From Firmicutes bacterium UBA1065 (GTDB taxonomy: Bacteria > Bacillota > Clostridia > Tissierellales > Sedimentibacteraceae), in NCBI GenBank assembly GCA_002316225.1, contig DCDC01000166.1:1-7763 (forward strand): a stretch of 7,763 nucleotides of DNA, in the 5' to 3' direction. The notes below the pieces were generated by a model, which worked only from the letters and a program-made list of their open reading frames with translations, did no database searches and was not told the DNA's origin. How positions within the stretch are numbered: the stretch's first letter is position 1; each line of letters starts with the position of its first letter. Shown piece after piece: positions 1 through 5,947 of the stretch. A program made the position numbers and the translations under genes.

Positions 1-58
1 TCGCTTCGCTCAGGATGACAGTTGGCCTGTCATTCTGAGGACTTTAGTCCGAAGAATC
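1..58. repeat. Palindromic interspersed repeat, two arms head to head
   Basis: Bases 9-21 and 27-39 form a 13-bp inverted repeat (CTCAGGATGACAG against CTGTCATTCTGAG) with one G-T position and a 5-base loop, TTGGC. A second small palindrome, GGACT-TT-AGTCC, follows at 39-50, then GAAGAATCCC. The arm at 1-16 is nearly the same as 71-87 and 133-149, differing by one inserted base, so the same core occurs several times in 186 bases. From general knowledge, TGTCATTCTGAG...GAAGAATC units are short, non-coding palindromic repeats dispersed in many bacterial genomes. The element probably continues beyond the left edge. No coding potential is seen. Confidence 0.75.
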
Positions 59-63
59 CCATG

Positions 64-186
64 AGATCCTTCGCTATCGCTCAGGATAAGCGACTGACAC
101 CAAATCATAGATTTGGGTCATCTGAAGATCCTTCGCTATCGCTCAGGATAAGCGACTGGCACCAAATCATAGATTTGGGCCATCTG
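64..186. repeat. Two 61-nt tandem direct repeats with a conserved hairpin
   Basis: Copy A is 64-124 and copy B is 126-186, a period of 62 bases with 59 of 61 positions identical. Each copy has two possible stems. The first is TCGCT/AGCGA around a 7-base loop (77-81 with 89-93 in copy A). The second is an 11-bp stem with a single bulged A and a 3-base loop: 95-98 plus 100-106 paired with 110-116 plus 117-120 in copy A, and 157-160 plus 162-168 paired with 172-178 plus 179-182 in copy B. The two mismatches between copies (97 and 118 in A; 159 and 180 in B) are partners in this second stem, A-T in A and G-C in B. Copy B ends one base short of the pncB stop codon. Confidence 0.88.
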
Positions 187-187
187 C

Positions 188-1645
188 TTACCTGAAGCTG
201 TGCTGGGATATTAATTCCTGTTTGCAATCCCACAATTCTTTGGACAAGTTAACATAGTAAGTATGAGGATTTGTGAATCTCTTTACTTCTCCCCAAAGGT
301 TATCAACCCTTTTTTTGCAGTATTCTCTGATTTCGTTTAAGCTTGGACTTTCATACACACATTCTCCCTTAATGAAAACGGGTACCTGTAGGTTCTTTGC
401 ATAAAAATCCGTTACCTTCTTCTTTTTCCATGTATGAATTTCATCGAATATAGTATATGGTTTTGAATCATCTATTACTTCATGAGCCAATGTTATTACA
501 TCAGCTATGGGGCTCTTGGTTTTTCTGTCGTATAATCTCCAGACTTTTTTATAGCCGGGATTGGTTATCTTTTCTTCATTCTCTGATATTTTTATCTTGG
601 GTATAATCTTGCCGTCCTTTTCAACCGCTACCAGCTTGTAGACGCATCCGAATACAGGTTCTGACTTGGCAGTTATCAGTCTTTCTCCAACACCGAAGGA
701 ATCTACCTTTGCCCCCTGATCCAATAAATCGGAAATGATGAATTCATCCAAACTGTTTGACGCAACGATGGCACAGTCATGAAGTCCTGCTTCATTGAGC
801 ATTTTCCTGCATTTCTTGCTCAGGTATGCTATGTCGCCGCTGTCAATCCTTACACCCTTAAGCCTCTTGCCCATGGGCTCCAGAACTTCCCTGGATATAC
901 GGATTGCATTTGGTAATCCGCTTTTTAAAACATTGTAGGTATCAATCAATAAATTACAATTATCCGGATAACACAAGGCATAAGCTTTAAATGCTTCATA
1001 TTCGCTTTCAAACATTTGAACCCATGAGTGAGCCATGGTTCCCAGGGCCGGAACGCCAAAGGCTTCATCAGCCAATGTTGTGGCAGTTCCCATAACTCCT
1101 CCTATATAAGCTGCCCTTGCTCCGTATATGGCCCCGTCATAGCCCTGGCTTCTTCTTGCTCCAAATTCCATTATAGGTTTGCCCTTGGCAGCCCTCACCA
1201 CCCGATTTGCTTTGGTGGCAATCAAGCTTTGATGGTTTATCGTCAATAGCATCATGGTTTCAATTATTTGAGCATCAATGGTCTTTGCCCTTACCGTTAT
1301 CAAAGGCTCATTGGGAAATACGGGGGTTCCTTCAGGAATTGCATAAATGTCGCCGGAAAACTTGAATTCCTTTAAAAATTGCAGGAAGTCTTCCGTGAAT
1401 AATTTTTTGCTTCTTAGGAACTCAATATCCTCATCGCAAAACCTTAACTCTTTTATATATTGAATTACTTGTTCCAGGCCTGCCACTATGGAAAAGCCTG
1501 CCCCGTCCGGATTTTTCCTGAAAAACAGGTCAAAATACACTATTTCATCCTTCATCCCGTTTGAGAAATATCCGTTTGCCATGGTTAATTCATAAAAATC
1601 CATGAGCATTGATAGCCTTCTATCGCCAAAATTATTATAATACAT
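188..1645 (-). CDS. pncB: Nicotinate phosphoribosyltransferase
   Basis: This cytosolic enzyme joins nicotinate to PRPP, with ATP hydrolysis, to give nicotinate mononucleotide in the Preiss-Handler NAD salvage route. The 485 residues match the full length of the longer bacterial NAPRTase subfamily. Visible family motifs are MDFYELTMANGYF (15-27), EFGARRSQGYDGA (160-172), GTMAHSWVQ (202-210), DTYNVLKSG (235-243), GVRIDSGD (264-271), SNSLDE (296-301) and SFGVGERLIT (316-325). His206 is in the position of the histidine that is phosphorylated in this family. The ATG at 1645 has GGGAG about 7 bases upstream, and only 12 bases separate it from the pncA stop, so the two genes are almost certainly cotranscribed. 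The C-terminus looks normal for the family. The TAA stop lies immediately beside the repeats at 64-186, and no T-tract terminator follows it. Confidence 0.96.
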   Translation of the reverse strand: MYYNNFGDRRLSMLMDFYELTMANGYFSNGMKDEIVYFDLFFRKNPDGAGFSIVAGLEQVIQYIKELRFCDEDIEFLRSKKLFTEDFLQFLKEFKFSGDIYAIPEGTPVFPNEPLITVRAKTIDAQIIETMMLLTINHQSLIATKANRVVRAAKGKPIMEFGARRSQGYDGAIYGARAAYIGGVMGTATTLADEAFGVPALGTMAHSWVQMFESEYEAFKAYALCYPDNCNLLIDTYNVLKSGLPNAIRISREVLEPMGKRLKGVRIDSGDIAYLSKKCRKMLNEAGLHDCAIVASNSLDEFIISDLLDQGAKVDSFGVGERLITAKSEPVFGCVYKLVAVEKDGKIIPKIKISENEEKITNPGYKKVWRLYDRKTKSPIADVITLAHEVIDDSKPYTIFDEIHTWKKKKVTDFYAKNLQVPVFIKGECVYESPSLNEIREYCKKRVDNLWGEVKRFTNPHTYYVNLSKELWDCKQELISQHSFR

Positions 1646-1657
1646 GACCTACTCCCG

Positions 1658-2296
1658 TTATTTTATTCTATCGACGATTTCTATCCCGCTGACATGCATA
1701 TTGTATAAAGCAAACAAATTTATCAGGTCACCGTCATGGGTTCCTCCGTCATAGGTTTCTACGGCATTTGCCGGTATGATAATCCTTTTTTCCTTGTTTT
1801 TTTCATTGAAATAAGATTTCAGGGTCAATGAAAACTGCAGCACACAGATATCCGTTACACAACCCGTAACAATATAATTGTCAACCGCATCCTCATATTT
1901 CTTTATCCATTCCTTAAAACCTTCCGCATGAAATCCGTTGGTACTGTTTTTTTCAATGTAGTATGTTTCTTCTCCCCTGGAATCCTCTGTTTTAAGTTCA
2001 GGAATCAACTCTGCTTCCTCCCCTCCCCTTATGCAATGAGGAGGAAAACTGTGAAACTCCTCAGAGTTTTCACTGTGACTATCCAGGAAAAATACCTTTT
2101 TGTATCCCTTCATTTTTTTGTTTAACTCTGCAATATTTTCAACTATAGCCGCTACTCTTGGCGATGCCAGGGCACCGGTATTAACGAAACCTTTTACCAT
2201 ATCAATCACAACCAAGGCAGTTTTGTCTTTGTCAAGGGATGACAAGAGTATTTCTTTTCCTTTCAGTTCTTCTTTTATTTTTTCAATAACTTCCAT
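1658..2296 (-). CDS. pncA: Nicotinamidase (isochorismatase-fold amidohydrolase)
   Basis: The protein probably hydrolyses nicotinamide to nicotinate and ammonia in the cytosol, making the substrate for PncB encoded next to it. It has 212 residues, with about 25 residues before the usual core. The catalytic triad of the family is visible: Asp32 in LVVIDMVKGF, Lys116 in YIEKNSTNGF, and nucleophile Cys151 in GCVTDICV. Candidate metal ligands are Asp72 and His74 in FLDSH, His82, and His87 in FPPHC. The ATG at 2296 has AAGGAAG 6 bases upstream, and a consensus promoter sits about 50 bases upstream. The fold is shared with isochorismatases and other cysteine hydrolases, but the intact triad, the FPPHC metal-site region and the pncB partner make nicotinamidase the clear choice. 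Confidence 0.94.
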   Translation of the reverse strand: MEVIEKIKEELKGKEILLSSLDKDKTALVVIDMVKGFVNTGALASPRVAAIVENIAELNKKMKGYKKVFFLDSHSENSEEFHSFPPHCIRGGEEAELIPELKTEDSRGEETYYIEKNSTNGFHAEGFKEWIKKYEDAVDNYIVTGCVTDICVLQFSLTLKSYFNEKNKEKRIIIPANAVETYDGGTHDGDLINLFALYNMHVSGIEIVDRIK

Positions 2297-2344
2297 ATCA
2301 TCTTCCTTTACAATATTTTTGGCAGTTAATCTTATATTTAATAT

Positions 2345-2373
2345 ATTATAGTGCTAAAAATAGTTTTTGTCAA
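2345..2373 (-). promoter_or_regulatory. Consensus sigma-A promoter of pncAB
   Basis: On the minus strand the -35 box TTGACA (2373-2368) and the -10 box TATAAT (2350-2345) both match consensus exactly and are 17 bases apart. Transcription should begin near 2338, giving a leader of about 40 nt before the pncA ATG at 2296. A 10-bp perfect palindrome, TAATATATTA (2339-2348), overlaps the -10, but it is all A/T and could be chance. I do not recognise a NiaR or NrtR operator here. Confidence 0.88.
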
Positions 2374-2402
2374 AAAAAAGGAGACTGCTTAAAGCAGCCT
2401 CC
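2372..2402 (-). terminator. Intrinsic terminator of the rnf operon
   Basis: Read on the minus strand, GGAGGCTGC (2402-2394) pairs with GCAGTCTCC (2388-2380), a 9-bp stem with one G-T pair and a TTTAA loop. It is followed by eight Ts (2379-2372). It begins 6 bases after the rnfB stop codon, so it is well placed to end the rnf transcript. The last two Ts are also the first two bases of the pncAB -35 box. Confidence 0.93.
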
Positions 2403-2408
2403 ATAGCT

Positions 2409-3218
2409 TTACACAGCTTGATCTTTTATCGTTAAGTCCCCTTCTATTACTTTTGTAGGACACTTTTCCACGCAAATCATGCAATGTGTACATTTATCAT
2501 AATCAACCTTGGCTAAATTATTTGTAACGTGTATAGCATCGTAAGGACAATTCTTTTCACAAATCTTACATGCTATGCAACCGATCTTGCATACATCCTT
2601 GACAGCTTTACCGAAGTCCCTGTTATTGCACCCAACTATGACATTATTCTTGTAAGAAACAAATTCTATTACGGCCTTTGGACATTCTTCGATGCATTTA
2701 CCGCAAGAAGTGCATTTTTCCTTGTCGATGACTGCTATACCGTCAACTATTTCTATAGCATCAAAATCACATACTCTTACACAGTTTCCATAACCAAGGC
2801 ATCCCTTATCACAGGCCTTATCTCCTCCTTGGACCGCAGCCGCAGCCTTGCAGTCTTTCACTCCATGATATTCATGTTTTTTGGCTGCTAAGGAGTCACA
2901 TCCCCGGCATAAAACATGAGCTACCTTTTTTTCTCCTTCCTCAGCTGTCGTACCCATGATTTCCGCTATCTTTTCATGGGCTTGGGCATTTGCAACGGGA
3001 CATCCGTTGACCGGAGCCCTGCCTGATACTATTGCATCAGCCATGGCATCACAGCCTGCATATCCGCAGGCGCCGCAATTTGCGCCCGGCAAGGCATTTC
3101 TTACATCAGTTATTCTCTGATCAACATCTATATGAAACAGTTTAGCCGCAAGTGCCAACAACAATCCGCATATGGCACCAATACCGCCAGTGACTGCCAC
3201 TGCTTTCGCTATAACCAT
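2409..3218 (-). CDS. rnfB: Rnf complex subunit B, ferredoxin-type iron-sulfur protein
   Basis: RnfB is the entry point where reduced ferredoxin delivers electrons to the Rnf complex, anchored to the membrane and facing the cytoplasm. The 269 residues begin with one membrane helix (about 5-25). A Fis-type [4Fe-4S] motif follows with Cys48, Cys51, Cys56 and Cys73, then a ferredoxin region: Cys136/140/146/150, Cys169/172/175/179, Cys214/217/220/224 and Cys243/246/249/253. This suggests about five [4Fe-4S] clusters. Extra cysteines at 104, 107, 123, 197 and 210 could support another. The long form is typical of clostridial RnfB. The ATG at 3218 lies 8 bases after a TAGGAGG site that also contains the rnfA stop. 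It is the last gene of the operon, followed at once by a terminator. Confidence 0.96.
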   Translation of the reverse strand: MVIAKAVAVTGGIGAICGLLLALAAKLFHIDVDQRITDVRNALPGANCGACGYAGCDAMADAIVSGRAPVNGCPVANAQAHEKIAEIMGTTAEEGEKKVAHVLCRGCDSLAAKKHEYHGVKDCKAAAAVQGGDKACDKGCLGYGNCVRVCDFDAIEIVDGIAVIDKEKCTSCGKCIEECPKAVIEFVSYKNNVIVGCNNRDFGKAVKDVCKIGCIACKICEKNCPYDAIHVTNNLAKVDYDKCTHCMICVEKCPTKVIEGDLTIKDQAV

Positions 3219-3226
3219 ATTTTTTA

Positions 3227-3233
3227 CCTCCTA
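3227..3233 (-). promoter_or_regulatory. Stop-fused ribosome-binding site, rnfA/rnfB
   Basis: The rnfA stop codon TAG (3233-3231) is the first three bases of TAGGAGG, followed by 8 bases to the rnfB ATG. This arrangement suggests that a terminating ribosome is well placed to restart on rnfB. Confidence 0.85.
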
Positions 3234-3806
3234 TAATTGCAATCCTGAAAATCCGAGGAATGCCACAGACATGAGCCCTGCAGTGATGAGTGAAATGGCA
3301 GAACCTTTCAAAGATTCGGGCAAATCAGCATAATCTACCTTGTCTCTTACTCCTGCAAACAATACTATTGCCAGCAGGAAACCTGAGGATATACCTACGG
3401 AATAAACTAATGATTCAACAAAGGTGTATTCATAAATAATATTATTTATGGCAACACCTAAAACCGCACAGTTTGTAGTAATCAGGGGCAGGAAAATTCC
3501 AAGGGCCTTATACAAACCGGGAGCTGATTTCTTAAGGAACATTTCAACAAATTGTACCAAGGCAGCAATTATCAGTATGAATACTATGGTCTGCAGGTAT
3601 TCCAATTCAAGAGTAACCAAAATCGCATAATGAATGATATATGTTATAATTGATGCCAAGGTTATAACGAATATAACCGCTATACCCATGCCAGCGGCAG
3701 TATCTATTTTCTTTGATACTCCGAGGAAAGGACATGTTCCCAAGAATTGCATGAATATAATATTGTTAACAATAAAAGACGTTATAAATAAACCAACTAA
3801 TTCCAT
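3231..3806 (-). CDS. rnfA: Rnf complex membrane subunit A
   Basis: RnfA is an integral membrane subunit that pairs with RnfE as an inverted homologue and helps form the ion path across the membrane. The 191 residues are the usual length and are nearly all hydrophobic, consistent with six helices. Cys25 in LGTCPFLG and Cys113 in TTNCAVLG are the conserved cysteines which, with those of RnfE, are known to bind an intramembrane iron-sulfur centre in Rnf and Nqr complexes. The motif LYKALGIFLPLITTNC (99-113) matches the equivalent segment of RnfE (LYKALGVFIPLIVVNC). The ATG at 3806 is 6 bases after a TAGGAGG site. Whether Na+ or H+ is pumped cannot be read from this sequence alone. Confidence 0.96.
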   Translation of the reverse strand: MELVGLFITSFIVNNIIFMQFLGTCPFLGVSKKIDTAAGMGIAVIFVITLASIITYIIHYAILVTLELEYLQTIVFILIIAALVQFVEMFLKKSAPGLYKALGIFLPLITTNCAVLGVAINNIIYEYTFVESLVYSVGISSGFLLAIVLFAGVRDKVDYADLPESLKGSAISLITAGLMSVAFLGFSGLQL

Positions 3807-3812
3807 TTCCTA

Positions 3813-3819
3813 CCTCCTA
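3813..3819 (-). promoter_or_regulatory. Stop-fused ribosome-binding site, rnfE/rnfA
   Basis: The rnfE stop codon TAG (3819-3817) opens TAGGAGG, with 6 bases to the rnfA ATG. Confidence 0.85.
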
Positions 3820-4413
3820 TGCTTTCTTTCTTCTTGAAAGATAGTTTACTATACCTATCAGCAAGCCAAGGAGAATAAATGCTCCGGGTGGCTGTATCGC
3901 CATCATCATAGGTTCGTAAGCTTCAGGAAGAATTCTGAGTCCCAAAATTGTACCATTGCCTAATATTTCTCTTGCAGAGCTGAGTAATATCATAGCAACC
4001 AAGTAGCCTACGCCCATTCCCAAACCGTCTATGATGGAATCCATTACGCTGTTTTTTGAAGCAAATGCTTCAGCTCGGGCAAGAATTATACAGTTAACTA
4101 CTATCAGCGGTATAAATACGCCTAATGCTTTATATAACTCGAATGTATATGCATGCATCAATAAATCAATTATAGTTGTAAAAGCTGCAATTACTATTAT
4201 AAATGCAGGAATACGAACTTCATCGGGTATAAATTTACGAAGTGCCGATATAACTATATTTGACCCTGTCAAAACCGCTATTACCGCTACTCCCATTCCT
4301 ATTCCGTTCATAAGGGATGTAGTGATAGCCAAGGTTGCGCACATACCAACCTGTTGAACCAAAATAGGATTTTCCGTCGTTACACCATTTTTAAATATTT
4401 TTAATTTATTCAT
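3817..4413 (-). CDS. rnfE: Rnf complex membrane subunit E
   Basis: RnfE is the membrane partner of RnfA. At 198 residues it has the family's usual length, with about six hydrophobic segments and a basic C-terminal end (SRRKKA). Cys25 in VGMCATLAI and Cys108 in VVNCIILARAEAFA are the expected ligands of the intramembrane iron-sulfur centre shared with RnfA. Conserved segments FIPDEVRIPAFI (61-72) and REILGNGTILG (148-158) support the call. One small oddity is the residue after Cys25: it is alanine, where the family motif as I know it is usually LGLCP. The ATG at 4413 is 5 bases after a TAGGAGG site that contains the rnfG stop. Confidence 0.96.
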   Translation of the reverse strand: MNKLKIFKNGVTTENPILVQQVGMCATLAITTSLMNGIGMGVAVIAVLTGSNIVISALRKFIPDEVRIPAFIIVIAAFTTIIDLLMHAYTFELYKALGVFIPLIVVNCIILARAEAFASKNSVMDSIIDGLGMGVGYLVAMILLSSAREILGNGTILGLRILPEAYEPMMMAIQPPGAFILLGLLIGIVNYLSRRKKA

Positions 4414-4418
4414 GAGAT

Positions 4419-4425
4419 CCTCCTA
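4419..4425 (-). promoter_or_regulatory. Stop-fused ribosome-binding site, rnfG/rnfE
   Basis: The rnfG stop codon TAG (4425-4423) opens TAGGAGG, with 5 bases to the rnfE ATG. Confidence 0.85.
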
Positions 4426-4992
4426 TTTCACATATTCCGCATAAACAGCTATCGCATTGTTTATGGCACTTAAAAATGATTTAGAAGAATACGTAGCACC
4501 TGAAATAGCATCAAAATCACTTTCAGAAATTTCACCGCTTGCATCCTTGCCAACAAACTGAGCTCTAAATCCGGGGGTTGTTACCCTTGAACCCAAACCT
4601 TCGGTTTCCGAGTGAGAAAGAACGCTTGTTCCCGTTATTTTCCCATCCGGGGAGAAACCTACATATATTTCTATATCTCCGTTAAAGCCTTTTATAGTGC
4701 TTAATGTTCTGACAACTTTACCCAGTACGTTGCCTGAAGCGTCAACTGCCGTAAGAAGGTTTACGAATTGTTTGTTTTCGGCTTTCATTGTTTCTACAAA
4801 GTCAGCATCTTCTTCTTTAAATAATACCGAGCCGGGCATAACAGCTTCCAATACAGCCGGATCCATGCTTGCCATGGCTTCATTTTGAGCAATTAAATCC
4901 TTCGTTGTATCGTTAAGCCATGCCAAAACGCCTGCCGAAACGGCACCGATTAATAACAATACGCCGGCAAGTCTTACAAAACTATTTTTCAT
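4423..4992 (-). CDS. rnfG: Rnf complex subunit G, covalent FMN protein
   Basis: RnfG carries a covalently bound FMN that relays electrons on the outer face of the membrane. The 189 residues start with one membrane helix (about 7-25) and continue as an extracytoplasmic FMN-binding domain. The flavinylation motif DAISGATYSS (161-170) places the FMN-accepting threonine at Thr167. The upstream SHSETEGLGSRV segment (126-137) is also conserved in the family. The gene start overlaps the end of rnfD by 11 bases (4982-4992), and its ribosome-binding site AGGAGGT lies inside rnfD, so the two are likely translationally coupled. FMN attachment needs an ApbE-type flavin transferase, which is not encoded in this window. 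Confidence 0.96.
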   Translation of the reverse strand: MKNSFVRLAGVLLLIGAVSAGVLAWLNDTTKDLIAQNEAMASMDPAVLEAVMPGSVLFKEEDADFVETMKAENKQFVNLLTAVDASGNVLGKVVRTLSTIKGFNGDIEIYVGFSPDGKITGTSVLSHSETEGLGSRVTTPGFRAQFVGKDASGEISESDFDAISGATYSSKSFLSAINNAIAVYAEYVK

Positions 4993-5932
4993 TCTTTTTA
5001 CCTCCTGTCGCTACTCCGAATACGTGAGGTCTAACAAATTTATCAATCATAGGGGTCAAAATATTCATCAGTAATATTGAATAAGAAACTCCTTCAGGGT
5101 ATCCTCCCATTTTCCTGATAAACATTGTCAGTATACCTGCCCCCACCGCATATATTACTTTTCCCTTATCGGTAACAGGGCTTGTGGCATAGTCGGTAGC
5201 CATGAAAAATGCTCCCAACATCAAGCCTCCGCCTAAGATGTGGTATGGCAAATTTCCTGCATCGAAAACCAATGCCAGAGCTGCAACCGTACCAATATAA
5301 AATACCGGTATTATCCATTTTATTGTTCCGGTGTAAATCAAATATATTCCGCCTGCTAACAAAAGTATGGTCGAAGTTTCACCTATAACACCCGGTATAT
5401 TACCTATTACCATATCCCAAATCGAGGGCAGTTGTCCGGATGCCGCACCCTTTATAATTGAAAGGGGTGTTGCGGAAGCAACCGCATCAATCGCCGGGTC
5501 TATAAATCCTCCTGACAGGTGATGGGGCCATGATGCCATTAAGAATGCTCTTGCTCCCAAAGCGGGATTTAAAAAGTTAAACCCTATTCCACCATAAACC
5601 TGTTTTACTATTCCAATTGCAAATGCCGATCCTACAACGGCTATCCACCATGGTGCTTCTGCAGGAAGATTAAATGCCAAGAGTATTCCGGTGACAACCG
5701 CACTTAAATCAGTAACGGTTACAGGTCTGTTCATAAACTTTTGACAAAGATATTCGGTAACAACTGCCGATGCAACGGAAGCTAACACTAATATCATTGC
5801 TTTATTCCCAAAATAATATATACTTGCAGCCAATGCCGGAGTCAGCGCTATTATTACATCCAGCATTAGCTTTTGTGTTGTTTCATCGGATCTAATATGA
5901 GGCGACGATGAACCAATCAGTTTAATTTCCAT
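4982..5932 (-). CDS. rnfD: Rnf complex membrane subunit D, covalent FMN protein
   Basis: RnfD is the large membrane subunit, homologous to NqrB, and is thought to be central to coupling electron flow to ion transport. The 316 residues hold about nine or ten hydrophobic segments. The opening SSSPHIRSDETTQKLMLDVI (8-27) and the GGIGFNFLNPALGARAFL segment (114-131) are typical. The flavinylation motif is DAVASATPLS (149-158), with Thr155 as the expected FMN attachment site. A late conserved stretch, MATDYATSPVT, is also present. The ATG at 5932 lies 8 bases after a TAGGAGG site containing the rnfC stop. The 3' end overlaps the first 11 bases of rnfG in a different frame. Confidence 0.96.
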   Translation of the reverse strand: MEIKLIGSSSPHIRSDETTQKLMLDVIIALTPALAASIYYFGNKAMILVLASVASAVVTEYLCQKFMNRPVTVTDLSAVVTGILLAFNLPAEAPWWIAVVGSAFAIGIVKQVYGGIGFNFLNPALGARAFLMASWPHHLSGGFIDPAIDAVASATPLSIIKGAASGQLPSIWDMVIGNIPGVIGETSTILLLAGGIYLIYTGTIKWIIPVFYIGTVAALALVFDAGNLPYHILGGGLMLGAFFMATDYATSPVTDKGKVIYAVGAGILTMFIRKMGGYPEGVSYSILLMNILTPMIDKFVRPHVFGVATGGKKNEK

Positions 5933-5940
5933 CTATATTT

Positions 5941-5947
5941 CCTCCTA
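5941..5947 (-). promoter_or_regulatory. Stop-fused ribosome-binding site, rnfC/rnfD
   Basis: The rnfC stop codon TAG (5947-5945) opens TAGGAGG, with 8 bases to the rnfD ATG. Confidence 0.85.

Noticed and set aside
64..186. A short CRISPR array
   Set aside because: The two copies are 61 nt, nearly identical along their whole length and separated by one base, so there are no unique spacers. No cas genes are present.
2297..2344. A riboswitch or NAD-responsive leader before pncA
   Set aside because: The leader is only about 40 nt and AT-rich, with no stable stem and no resemblance to known NAD-binding RNA motifs.
1028..2891. Plus-strand open frames of 60 to 120 codons inside pncB, pncA and rnfB
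   Set aside because: They lie antisense to well-recognised genes, have no family resemblance that I can see, and their composition fits the mirror of the coding strand.
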